Of a stretch of 64,000 nt of DNA, positions 9,324 to 18,017 are shown in pieces. The notes beneath the pieces were generated by a model. It had not been told where the DNA came from and ran no database searches. It saw nothing but the letters and a program-made list of their open reading frames with translations. The stretch's first letter is position 1. Each line of letters begins with the position of its first letter. The stretch comes from Novipirellula galeiformis (GTDB lineage Bacteria; Planctomycetota; Planctomycetia; Pirellulales; Pirellulaceae), in the NCBI RefSeq assembly GCF_007860095.1, contig NZ_SJPT01000013.1, forward strand, positions 59,478 through 123,477, written 5' to 3'. The translations under genes were made by a program, and so were the position numbers.

Positions 9324-10478
9324 ATGCTGACAATCTTGAACAAGCATCAACCGCTTCGCACAATCCTGCTCAGTTGGATGGTGCTCGTGGCGGGCATCGC
9401 TGCGGCCCAAGAGCGTCCCGCATGGCCCTATTCGCCCAAGTGGTTGCAACCGTTCTGGTTGGACGACGTCATGGAGGGAGAGTCGGTCTTGTTCATTCGC
9501 GATTCCGCGAGCGAAGCCGCTCGCGGATCGGTCTTGTTTCCGATCCAGGAGATCGTTTCAGTGCGTAGCTCGTCGGGCGAGACGACCTATGAACAGGGAA
9601 TCGATTATCGTTTCGAGCCCGGATCCCGCGAGATTATCATTCCCGTTGGATCCCGAATTGTAACGACGCCCTCTTCGGAGTTGCGACGCCCTGCGAATTC
9701 TCAGCGGCATCGACTGACGCATCGCGATGGCAACGGGGAGATCCTGTTCGGCGCGACTCTCGAATATCACCAAATGCAGACGCAGGTGACTTATAAAAAG
9801 GCAAATAACGAATGGCCGGTGCCGATGGCGACGTTCGATCGAGCCGCGCTGCCGGTGACACTGAAGAAGCTAAGCAATCGCGAGCCGGTATCGATCGTGT
9901 TGTTGGGAGACAGTATTTCGACCGGCTGCAATGCATCGGCCTGGGGTAACGGGGCTCCCTTTCACCCCGCCTACCAAGACTTGCTCGTGCAACATCTAGA
10001 GGCACATTACGACACGCAGGTGACGTTGACGAATTTATCCGTGGGAGGAACTTCGACTCCCTGGGGAATTTCAAAGATCGAGGAAGTGGCGAAGCACAAG
10101 CCGGACCTCGTGATTTTGGCGTTTGGCATGAATGATTCCGCCGGTCACTCCGCCCAGACCTACGGCAAGAACACCGCGACGATGATTGCCAACACGCGCA
10201 CCTTGCTGCCCAAGGCCGAGTTCATCTTGGTCGCGTCGATGCTGGGAAACCGCGATTGGATCACGCTGAACCACGACGTTTTTCCGCACTACCGAGACGA
10301 ATTGGCGGCACTTTGTGCCCCCGGCATTGCTTTGGCGGATATGACCAGCGTTTGGAATGAGTTTTTAAAACGCAAGCAGGATGCCGATCTGACCGGCAAC
10401 GGGGTCAATCATCCCAACGACTTTGGCCATCGCGTCTACGCTCAAGTCCTGTCGACCTTGTTGATCGATCCGCAATAA
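9324..10478 (+). CDS. SGNH/GDSL hydrolase family protein, secreted
   Basis: A 384-residue secreted esterase. I choose the ATG at 9324, which gives a Sec signal peptide (LRTILLSWMVLVAGIAAAQE); the frame extends back to 9270 without improving it. An N-terminal beta-rich region of about 150 residues precedes the SGNH catalytic domain, which shows block I GDSISTG (nucleophile Ser), block II NLSVGG, block III GMNDS, and block V HPNDFGH with the Asp-x-x-His pair. This four-block set is the hallmark of SGNH hydrolases such as carbohydrate or lipid esterases and rhamnogalacturonan acetylesterases. The N-terminal region may be an accessory domain. Its position in the exported cluster suggests deacylation of a glycan or lipid, but the substrate is inferred only from context. 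Confidence 0.92.
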   Translation: MLTILNKHQPLRTILLSWMVLVAGIAAAQERPAWPYSPKWLQPFWLDDVMEGESVLFIRDSASEAARGSVLFPIQEIVSVRSSSGETTYEQGIDYRFEPGSREIIIPVGSRIVTTPSSELRRPANSQRHRLTHRDGNGEILFGATLEYHQMQTQVTYKKANNEWPVPMATFDRAALPVTLKKLSNREPVSIVLLGDSISTGCNASAWGNGAPFHPAYQDLLVQHLEAHYDTQVTLTNLSVGGTSTPWGISKIEEVAKHKPDLVILAFGMNDSAGHSAQTYGKNTATMIANTRTLLPKAEFILVASMLGNRDWITLNHDVFPHYRDELAALCAPGIALADMTSVWNEFLKRKQDADLTGNGVNHPNDFGHRVYAQVLSTLLIDPQ

Positions 10479-10592
10479 CACTTCCGCCTCCAACGCTCCC
10501 TTTACCCTCCCCACGCGAAGCCCTCGCCTCATCGAGGCCGCTAGCCCGTTTGCTCACCTCATTCCCACCACGATCCAGAGGATTCATTCAAG

Positions 10593-11915
10593 ATGTTCCA
10601 TCGTCGCCAATTCATCGCATCCGTTGCGGGAGCTTCCGCATTGTCGCTGAGCCCAGGCCGTTTGTTTGCCGAAGCGAACACGACACGTGACCCGATGGGC
10701 GATTTAACGACGCGTTTGAATCCGAAGATCGAGAAATCACGTGAGGTAGCCCTTGGCATCCTGAAGCCTTCCGCCGCCGAACTCGAGCGAGGTTTGAAAC
10801 TACACTCCGAATCGATTGTCTTTGATTCTTACGGTTTCGGACCGCGGGCCGCGATCGACGGTGATGCGATGGCCGCCGCCGTTGCGGACGGCGCGTCGGC
10901 CGTCGAACTAAAAGATCTGCATGAAGAAATGACGATGACCCGGTTCGCAACCGACCCAGTACAGGAGCAAGAATTCCGCGATGCTTGGCGTGCCTCGGGA
11001 GTGACCTGCGTTTTCAACAACGCCGGCGAAGAAGGACAAGACCCGCTGCGTTTGATCAAACGATTGGCTCGCCACACCTACACCACTGATCTGATGAAGG
11101 GTTTTGTTTTTAAAGCGGCGACACCGCGCGATGTGGAAACCGCCAAACAGCAAGGCCAACACTGTTTCTATTTGACCGGCAACGGCGTCCCCTTGGCCCA
11201 GCAATGGTTGTCGGTCGAAGAAGAACTTCGCTACCTCCGCGTGTTCTATCAACTCGGCATCCGGATGATGCACTTGACGTACCAACGTCGCAATATGATC
11301 GGGGACGGTTGCGGTGAAAAAACCGACGCCGGGCTGAGCGATTTCGGGCACCGCGCGATTGCCGAGATGAACCGCATTGGGATCATCCCCGACTGCGCTC
11401 ATAGCGGCTGGAAAACAAGTCTAGAAGCCGCCCAAACCTCTTCGCGTCCGATGGTGGCTAGCCACTCCACCTGTGCTGCTGTCCATAACCATTTTCGTAG
11501 CAAACCCGATAATGTGATCAAAGCCATTGTCGAGTCGGGGGGCTTTATCGGAATTTGCTGTATCCCTCGCTATTTGGGGGGCAGTGGGGATATCTCCGCG
11601 TTACTGGATCATATTGATTACGCGATCAAGAAATTTGGTCCTGATTCGGTCGCGATCGGTACCGATGTCGCCTACATGTCGCAACTCTCGGGGGTCGAGC
11701 AAGCCAAGGTTCCCAAGCGTTCCAAACAACGCGCGACGTTCCAAACGCTGTGGCCCAAAGATAATTTCAAGACGACCGGTCAAATGAATGAAAGCATTGC
11801 GTGGACCAATTGGCCGCTCTTCACTGTCGGGTTAGTTCAACGCGGTCACAGCGACGACGTTATTCGCAAGGTGATTGGTGGAAATGTCATGCGTGTTATC
11901 GACGCATCCATGTGA
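10593..11915 (+). CDS. Membrane dipeptidase-like protein (peptidase M19 fold) with altered metal site, Tat-exported
   Basis: A 440-residue protein with a twin-arginine signal (HRRQFIASVAGASALSL). The C-terminal half carries M19 features: PDCAHSG and ASHSTCAAVHNH, holding two conserved histidines, FRSKPDN, equivalent to the RNVPD segment, and AIGTDVAY with the conserved aspartate. However the N-terminal zinc motif, normally DGHxD, reads FDSYGFG here (codons at 10821-10841; Tyr80 and Phe82 in place of His and Asp), and the bridging Glu of the GVEGG motif is Asn197 (TGNGV, codon 11181). If my alignment by eye is right, a binuclear zinc site cannot form as in renal dipeptidase. It may be a single-metal enzyme of changed specificity or non-catalytic. 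Confidence 0.85.
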   Translation: MFHRRQFIASVAGASALSLSPGRLFAEANTTRDPMGDLTTRLNPKIEKSREVALGILKPSAAELERGLKLHSESIVFDSYGFGPRAAIDGDAMAAAVADGASAVELKDLHEEMTMTRFATDPVQEQEFRDAWRASGVTCVFNNAGEEGQDPLRLIKRLARHTYTTDLMKGFVFKAATPRDVETAKQQGQHCFYLTGNGVPLAQQWLSVEEELRYLRVFYQLGIRMMHLTYQRRNMIGDGCGEKTDAGLSDFGHRAIAEMNRIGIIPDCAHSGWKTSLEAAQTSSRPMVASHSTCAAVHNHFRSKPDNVIKAIVESGGFIGICCIPRYLGGSGDISALLDHIDYAIKKFGPDSVAIGTDVAYMSQLSGVEQAKVPKRSKQRATFQTLWPKDNFKTTGQMNESIAWTNWPLFTVGLVQRGHSDDVIRKVIGGNVMRVIDASM

Positions 11916-11974
11916 ATTTTGGTATATGATGAACACCCCGCCTGCATTTTCGTCCACCTGCCCCCACCTAGAAT

Positions 11975-14869
11975 ATGCACATTCACCGCACCGTTGCTTT
12001 GCTGTATGCGTTCATTGTGCTGATCCCGTTGACGGGATTTGCCGCCGAATCGCTGACATTTGAAAAGGATGTCCGCCCGATTATGAAAGCACATTGCTTC
12101 CATTGTCACGGCGAAAGTGGTGTTAAAGAGGGGATGCTCGATGTACGTTTACGGCACTGGATTCTAGCAGGGGGGGATTCGGGCGAAGCGATCCAGCCTG
12201 GCGAGCCCGACGAATCGCTGTTGTTCGAACGGGTGGTTTCAGGCGACATGCCGCCCGGCGACAAGAATCTTTCGGACGCCGATATTGCGACGCTGCGTGA
12301 ATGGATCGTTCAAGGTGCGAAAACGGCTCGCGACGAACCGGAGTCGCTGGACGATGGCGATTACATCACCGAAGAAGAACGAGACTTTTGGTCTTTTCAA
12401 CCCATTGTGCGGCCCGACGTCCCGCAGTTCGAAAACCAGACGGTCGACAACCCGATCGACGCGTTTATCCTCAAGCGACTTAAACAAGAGGGGCTTTCGT
12501 TTTCGGCGACCGCGGATCGTTACACCTTGATTCGCCGTTTGACGTTTGATCTTTGGGGGTTACCTCCAGAGCCTGAGATGGTCGATCAGTTCATTCACGA
12601 TCCCAGTCCGGACGCCTACGCGAATCTGGTTGATCGACTACTTTCATCGCCCCGCTATGGCGAGCGTTGGGGCCGACATTGGTTGGACGTCGCTGGCTAT
12701 GCGGATTCCGATGGGTACACGAACCGCGACATCGAGCGTGAATTCGCCTACTTCTATCGTGACTACGTGATCGATAGCTTCAACGATGACAAACCATTGG
12801 ACCAATTTGTTCGCGAACAATTGGCTGGCGATGAATTGGATGCGGAAGCGGGTGGCTCGGACTCGATGACGCCGGAGCGGATGGCTCGACTAGCGGCAAC
12901 CGGTTTTCTACGGATGGCTGCCGACGGTACCGGCAGCGGTGGAATCGACCGCGACCTTGCCGTGAACACCACGATTGCCGATACGATCGACATTGTCTCG
13001 ACCTCCTTATTGGGACTAACGGTGGGTTGTGCTCGTTGTCACGATCACCGTCATGATCCGATTAGCCAAGCGGACTACCATCGTTTTCGCGCCATCTTTG
13101 ACCCGGCGCTCGATTGGAAAAAGTGGAAAGCGCCAATGCAGCGTCGGGTATCCATGTACACCGACGAGGACAAGCGACTACGCGCTGCGGTCGAAGAACG
13201 AGCGAAAGAAGCCACCGCTGCACGTAACCAACGCCAACAAGAACACATCGACCGCACGTTGTACGAAGAGTTGTTGGTCGTTCCGGATGAGGTGCGAGAG
13301 CAGTTAAAGGCTGCCTACCAAACCGAGAAAGCCAAGCGGACGCCTGAGCAAATTGCGTTATTGGAAGAGTATCCAAGCGTTGGCAACATCACCCCCGGTT
13401 CACTCTATCTGTACGCCCAACAACGTGCCCGCCGCGCTGGCGACATTGAAAAGGCCGCTGCCGAACGCGAATCGCGTTACATTGCCGAAGCGCAACAGCA
13501 GCAACTCGCCAAAGTGCCCGCCGAGAAACGCGGCGCCGTAGAAGCATTGATCGCGGTTGCCCCCGAATCGCGGACCGAAGCTCAGCAAGCGTTAGCGGCT
13601 GAGTATCCCGAGGTGTTTGTGACGGCCGAATCGCTTGCCACGATCAATGCGGAGCGATTTGCTGAACTCAAACGCTACCGTGACGCCGCGGCGATCTGTC
13701 GAGCCACGGACGCGAAAACCGAACTCGCCGAGATGCAGGCCGGGATTGTGGAAATTCGCAGTACTGCCCCTAAGGAAAAATTCCTAAGGGTGCTCACCGA
13801 GCCTGCCAACCACACCCCGGACTCCCATTTGTTCATTCGCGGAGACCACAAACAACTCGGTCAAAAACTCCCCCCTGATGAATTGACCGTACTGAAGTCA
13901 TTCACCCCGGTGAAAATCGAAGTGAATGATCCGAACCGGCCCACCACCGGTCGGCGACTGGCGTACGCTCGTCATTTGACCAACGGCAAACACCCGTTGT
14001 TGGCTCGAGTTCTAATGAATCGCGTTTGGCTTCATCATTTTGGTCACGGGATTGTGGATACGCCCGGTGATTTTGGCTACTTGGGCGCCAAGCCGACTCA
14101 CCCGGAATTGTTGGATTGGCTAGCCGATGAATTAATGCGAGGTGGATGGAGTCTCAAGCGGATGCACCGCATGATCCTATTGACGACCACTTACACCCAA
14201 GATTCGCTGCGCAGCGAGGAACTGGACCGCATCGACCCCGACAACCGGCTGTACGCACGCATGTCGATTCGTCGATTAGAATCCGAGGCGATCCGCGACG
14301 CGGTACTGTTAGCCAGTGGCGTGATGACGGATACCCTGCACGGTCCCCCGGTTCCGGTCAAAGAGGACGCCGTTGGCCAAATCGTGCTCGGCGAACAAAA
14401 ACTTGACGGGGAACGCAAGCCGACCGGAGAAGACAAGGACTTCGAAGGGCTCTCGCGACGCAGCATTTACGTCCAAGTGCGTCGGAGCCGACCGTTGGCA
14501 GTATTGGAAGCGTTCGACATCGCCACCGTGGCTCCGAATTGCACGCAGCGTAATTTTTCCAATGTCGCGCCCCAATCGCTGCTGATGATGAACAGTCAAT
14601 TTGCGATCGAACACGCCGAGAAACTGGCTGACCGCTTGATCCAAGCCGATAGCGAAGTTTCGCAACAGCTGTCGCTGGCTTGGAAACACTGTTTCGGAAA
14701 AACGATCGAGAATTCCGTTCTCGTCGAATTGATGGAGTTTGTCGATCAACAAACTTCCGTGTTTCGCGCACGCGATGCGAAATTGGCTCCCGAAGCCGCC
14801 CATCGGCTCGCCTTGGCCACCGCGTGCCAAGCGATGTTTAGTTCCAATGAGTTTCTGTACGTTGATTAA
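11975..14869 (+). CDS. PSCyt1-DUF1549-DUF1553 planctomycete cytochrome protein
   Basis: A 964-residue secreted protein typical of planctomycetes. After a Sec signal peptide (to about residue 23, GFAA) comes the PSCyt1 cytochrome-like domain with CFHCH (Cys41, Cys44, His45) and a methionine in GDMPPGDK that could be the distal haem ligand. DUF1549 (PSCyt2) follows, including LIRRLTFDLWGLPP and YGERWGRHWLDVAGYADSDG, and ends with a second CxxCH in GCARCHDHRHDPI (Cys352). A long, charged Ala/Glu-rich segment of roughly 200 residues separates it from the C-terminal DUF1553 (PSD1) domain (RRLAYARHLTNGKHPLLARVLMNRVW, then NFSNVAPQSLLMMNS). The next gene encodes DUF1501, the usual partner. Function is not established; a periplasmic redox role is the common inference. 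Confidence 0.95.
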   Translation: MHIHRTVALLYAFIVLIPLTGFAAESLTFEKDVRPIMKAHCFHCHGESGVKEGMLDVRLRHWILAGGDSGEAIQPGEPDESLLFERVVSGDMPPGDKNLSDADIATLREWIVQGAKTARDEPESLDDGDYITEEERDFWSFQPIVRPDVPQFENQTVDNPIDAFILKRLKQEGLSFSATADRYTLIRRLTFDLWGLPPEPEMVDQFIHDPSPDAYANLVDRLLSSPRYGERWGRHWLDVAGYADSDGYTNRDIEREFAYFYRDYVIDSFNDDKPLDQFVREQLAGDELDAEAGGSDSMTPERMARLAATGFLRMAADGTGSGGIDRDLAVNTTIADTIDIVSTSLLGLTVGCARCHDHRHDPISQADYHRFRAIFDPALDWKKWKAPMQRRVSMYTDEDKRLRAAVEERAKEATAARNQRQQEHIDRTLYEELLVVPDEVREQLKAAYQTEKAKRTPEQIALLEEYPSVGNITPGSLYLYAQQRARRAGDIEKAAAERESRYIAEAQQQQLAKVPAEKRGAVEALIAVAPESRTEAQQALAAEYPEVFVTAESLATINAERFAELKRYRDAAAICRATDAKTELAEMQAGIVEIRSTAPKEKFLRVLTEPANHTPDSHLFIRGDHKQLGQKLPPDELTVLKSFTPVKIEVNDPNRPTTGRRLAYARHLTNGKHPLLARVLMNRVWLHHFGHGIVDTPGDFGYLGAKPTHPELLDWLADELMRGGWSLKRMHRMILLTTTYTQDSLRSEELDRIDPDNRLYARMSIRRLESEAIRDAVLLASGVMTDTLHGPPVPVKEDAVGQIVLGEQKLDGERKPTGEDKDFEGLSRRSIYVQVRRSRPLAVLEAFDIATVAPNCTQRNFSNVAPQSLLMMNSQFAIEHAEKLADRLIQADSEVSQQLSLAWKHCFGKTIENSVLVELMEFVDQQTSVFRARDAKLAPEAAHRLALATACQAMFSSNEFLYVD

Positions 14870-14965
14870 CTGCGTCGCTTTGGATAAGAACCGACCGCGA
14901 CGTTTTAAATAGCAGCCTACTCCATGCTCGCGCCAACTGAGCGCCACCCCAATGAGACACGAGCG

Positions 14966-16405
14966 ATGAAAAACAACCTCACCGGCGAACGTTCCACCCG
15001 ACGCCACTTCCTGGCTTCATCAATGATGCGGGGTGGGCCACTCGCATTGGCCTGTATGATGGCGCAACAAGCCGATGCAGAGCCTAAAAAGCCGTTGATG
15101 GGAACGGTCGGCTTCGACACCAAACCCAAAACGCCACCGCATGCTCCTCGAGCGACTGCCATGATCTCGATGTTCATGCAGGGTGGTCCTAGCGCGATGG
15201 ATCTGTTGGATCCCAAACCGCTGCTAAACAAAATGCACCTGCAGAAGTTTCCCGGCAAAATCAAGTACGACAACGCCGCTCAGGCGAGTTCCAAGATTTT
15301 TGGTTCACCGTGGAAGTTCAAGAAATATGGCGAACATGGAACCGATGTTTCCGAATTGTTGCCACACTTCTCCACGATCGCCGACGACGCATTAGTGATT
15401 CGCTCGATGCATACAGGCGTCAGCAACCACGGCCAATCGATTCACGCGATGAACAACGGTCGTCCGCAAATGGGACGCCCCGCCTTGGGCAGTTGGTTGA
15501 CGTATGCGCTGGGTAGCGAGAGTCAAAGTTTGCCCGCCTACATTGCCATGACGGACCCACAGGGTTTGCCCGTCGAGGGAGTACTGAATTGGTCCAATGG
15601 ATGGCTACCATCGCTATATCAAGGAACGGTCATCCGTCCCGTGGAACCGCGAATTTTGAACCTCCAGCCACCGCCACATTTGAATGGCGAGATTCAAACG
15701 AACTACCTAAGCATGTTAGCGTCGTTGAACCAGCGACATGCCGAGCGGCGAAGGGGTGAGCACGAGATGCAAGCCCGTATCGCGAACTATGAACTCGCCG
15801 AACGGATGCAGTTTGCCGCCGATGAGGCGACCGACTTGAGTCGCGAATCCCAGTCGACTCACGAGATGTACGGCATCAACGAACCGGAGACGAAGGAGTT
15901 TGGCGAGCGTTGCTTGATCGCGCGTCGTTTGGTCGAACGCGGCGTCCGCTTCGTGCAACTGTTCACCAAGAACCAGTACTGGGATCATCATGGCGGCATC
16001 GTCAAAGGCTTGCCCGCATCATGTCGCAAGGTGGACAAACCCGCGGCGGCATTGGTAAAGGACTTGAAACAGCGTGGGTTACTCGACACCACCGTGGTCC
16101 ATTGGGGTGGCGAGATGGGACGTTTACCCGTGATTCAAAATGAAGCGAACATCGGCCGCGATCACAACACCGATGGGTTTTCCATGTGGGTCGCCGGAGG
16201 CGGATTCCGCGCCGGAATGCACGGTGCAACCGATGAGTTTGGCCATCATGCGATCGAAGACACCGTCAACCATTTTGACTACCATGCTACGTTGTTGCAT
16301 TTGTTTGGAGTCGATGCCGAACACTTGACGTACGAACAAAACGGACGTGAGCAAACCTTGATCGATGGCCAACCGGCCAAGGTGATCGAAGGGTTGCTGG
16401 CGTAA
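14966..16405 (+). CDS. DUF1501 domain-containing protein, Tat-exported
   Basis: A 479-residue protein of the DUF1501 family, related in fold to the alkaline phosphatase/sulfatase superfamily. I place the start at the ATG at 14966 because it leads directly into a twin-arginine signal (STRRHFLASSMM); the frame reaches back to 14924. Family features are MISMFMQGGPSAMDLLDPKP near the N-terminus, LVIRSMHTGVSNHG, RCLIARRLVERGVRFVQLF, and the C-terminal DHNTDGFSMWVAGGGFRAG and DYHATLLHLFG. It follows the PSCyt1-PSD1 gene by 96 nt, the standard planctomycete pairing, so the two very probably work together on the same periplasmic substrate. Activity is undefined. Confidence 0.95.
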   Translation: MKNNLTGERSTRRHFLASSMMRGGPLALACMMAQQADAEPKKPLMGTVGFDTKPKTPPHAPRATAMISMFMQGGPSAMDLLDPKPLLNKMHLQKFPGKIKYDNAAQASSKIFGSPWKFKKYGEHGTDVSELLPHFSTIADDALVIRSMHTGVSNHGQSIHAMNNGRPQMGRPALGSWLTYALGSESQSLPAYIAMTDPQGLPVEGVLNWSNGWLPSLYQGTVIRPVEPRILNLQPPPHLNGEIQTNYLSMLASLNQRHAERRRGEHEMQARIANYELAERMQFAADEATDLSRESQSTHEMYGINEPETKEFGERCLIARRLVERGVRFVQLFTKNQYWDHHGGIVKGLPASCRKVDKPAAALVKDLKQRGLLDTTVVHWGGEMGRLPVIQNEANIGRDHNTDGFSMWVAGGGFRAGMHGATDEFGHHAIEDTVNHFDYHATLLHLFGVDAEHLTYEQNGREQTLIDGQPAKVIEGLLA

Positions 16406-16408
16406 CGC

Positions 16409-16424
16409 TGCACCCTCGGGTGCA
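16409..16424 (+). terminator. Short hairpin immediately after the DUF1501 gene
   Basis: TGCACC and GGTGCA face each other across a four-base loop, starting four bases after the stop codon. The stem is only six pairs and no T-tract follows, so this is a weak terminator candidate. Confidence 0.3.
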
Positions 16425-16496
16425 TACCTCCGTCCCTTGAATCTATTGTTACTTTGAATCCACTTCCACCTCGACCTACCTCCACAGGATACCGAC

Positions 16497-17768
16497 ATGT
16501 CCCGACCGTCGATCGACCGTCGCCAATTCATCGCCAGCCAAGCCGCCATCGCGTTGGCGGCCTGTGGGGCCAATCCGTTGGCCGCCGCAACGTCTGACCT
16601 TGAAATCCCCGTGCGCACGATCACGAAGGGACCAAAGCATCATTGGTTCGGCTATTACGACAAGCATCAATTTGACCCGACCAATCGCTTCGTGCTGGGC
16701 ATGCAAGTCGATTTTGAGCATCGCTCGCCAACCGCCGACGACACGATCAAGATCGGGATGATCGATCTCGAAGACGGCGACCGTTGGATCGAACTTGGCG
16801 AAAGCAAGGCTTGGGGCTGGCAACAAGGTTGCATGTTGCAGTGGTTACCAGGCTCCGATTCCGAAATCATCTGGAACGACCGCATCGGGGACCGGTTTGT
16901 AGCACGGATTATGGATGTCCAGACGCGGAAAACGCGAGTCATTCCGCACGCAATCTACAGCGTCAGCCCGAATGGAAAGGAAGCCATCTCCGCCGATTTT
17001 CGCCGCATTAACGATGTGCGTCCCGGCTACGGCTACGTGGGGCTGCCCGATCCGTATGCTGATGACTTGGCGCCAATCGATTCAGGGATCGTCCGCATCG
17101 ACTTGACCACCGGCGACGTCAAAACCATCCTGTCGATCGCTGACGTGGCACGCACGGGGTTCATTCCGAACGAACAATTTGGCATCAAACACTACTTCAA
17201 TCACCTGTTGTACAATCCCGACGGCTCGCGGTTCATTGTCCTGCACCGTTGGCGTTATCCGAGCGGGTCACGGTTGACGCGAATCGTCACCGCCACTCCC
17301 GATGGGGATGATGTTCGCATCGTTTGTAGTAACGGCTACGCGTCCCATTTTATCTGGAAAGACAACACGCACCTCTTGTCTCAATCACGCAAATTTGATG
17401 GCAACGACGGTTGGGGGAATTTTCTATTCGAAGATATCGATGGCGGCGGCGATGTCCGAGAGATCGGTCGCGGCGTGCTCGATAGCGGAGGACATATTAG
17501 CTACTTGCCGGGCAACGAATGGCTGCTCAACGACACCTATCCCAAAGGCAAGCAGCGGATGCAAACGCCGCACCTGTACCATCTTGCTTCGGGACGACGC
17601 ATTAATCTCGGCGACTTTCACCTGCCCCCCGTTTACAAGGGTGAATGGCGTGTCGACACGCACCCTCGTCTGTCCCGTGACGGAAAATTGGTTTGCATCG
17701 ATTCGCCTCACGAGGATCAAGGACGGCAATTGCATTTGATCGATATCAGCGGGCTAATTGACGCGTGA
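16497..17768 (+). CDS. Exported beta-propeller-like protein of unknown function
   Basis: A 423-residue protein with a twin-arginine signal (IDRRQFIASQAAIALAACG). I do not recognise a named family with certainty. The mature part contains repeated motifs typical of TolB/oligogalacturonate-lyase-like propellers: HHWFGYYDKHQFDPTNRFVLG, SVSPNGKEAIS, LLYNPDGSRFIVLHRW, HFIWKDNTHLLSQ and HPRLSRDGKLVCIDSPH, each a strand pair with Asp/Asn-Gly turns. HHW and YYDKHQ near the N-terminus and DTHPRLS near the C-terminus could contribute to an active site, as histidines do in oligogalacturonate lyases, but this is speculation. An AGGA sequence eight bases upstream supports the ATG start. It lies 91 nt after the DUF1501 gene. 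Confidence 0.8.
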   Translation: MSRPSIDRRQFIASQAAIALAACGANPLAAATSDLEIPVRTITKGPKHHWFGYYDKHQFDPTNRFVLGMQVDFEHRSPTADDTIKIGMIDLEDGDRWIELGESKAWGWQQGCMLQWLPGSDSEIIWNDRIGDRFVARIMDVQTRKTRVIPHAIYSVSPNGKEAISADFRRINDVRPGYGYVGLPDPYADDLAPIDSGIVRIDLTTGDVKTILSIADVARTGFIPNEQFGIKHYFNHLLYNPDGSRFIVLHRWRYPSGSRLTRIVTATPDGDDVRIVCSNGYASHFIWKDNTHLLSQSRKFDGNDGWGNFLFEDIDGGGDVREIGRGVLDSGGHISYLPGNEWLLNDTYPKGKQRMQTPHLYHLASGRRINLGDFHLPPVYKGEWRVDTHPRLSRDGKLVCIDSPHEDQGRQLHLIDISGLIDA

Positions 17769-18017
17769 GAAAGGGGGGGGGGGACGGGCCTAATGTTGCA
17801 AGGCTCGGCTGTTGCAAGGATCGGCGAAATACACGATCATTGGCTGCCCCTTTCGACGTCTCTTCGTTGAGGGGCGATGTGCGATCTGCACTTGATCCCC
17901 TACCGGCACGTCTGGCTCCGCTAACTTCACGGTTGGCGATTTGCGATTTTGCCTGCTGACGCTCAAAGCCGTAACTCCCCCACGCCCATTAGGAATGCCC
18001 TCTTGACTACGCAGCTG
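17769..18017. other. Intergenic region with an 11-base G tract
   Basis: About 250 bases between two cluster genes. A homopolymer of 11 G lies at 17773-17783, five bases after the upstream stop codon. No other structure was recognised. Confidence 0.5.

Noticed and set aside
13769..13795. Inverted repeat CCCTAAGG / CCTAAGGG inside the PSCyt1-PSD1 gene
   Set aside because: On inspection the arms are direct-like and not properly complementary, and the site is within coding sequence.
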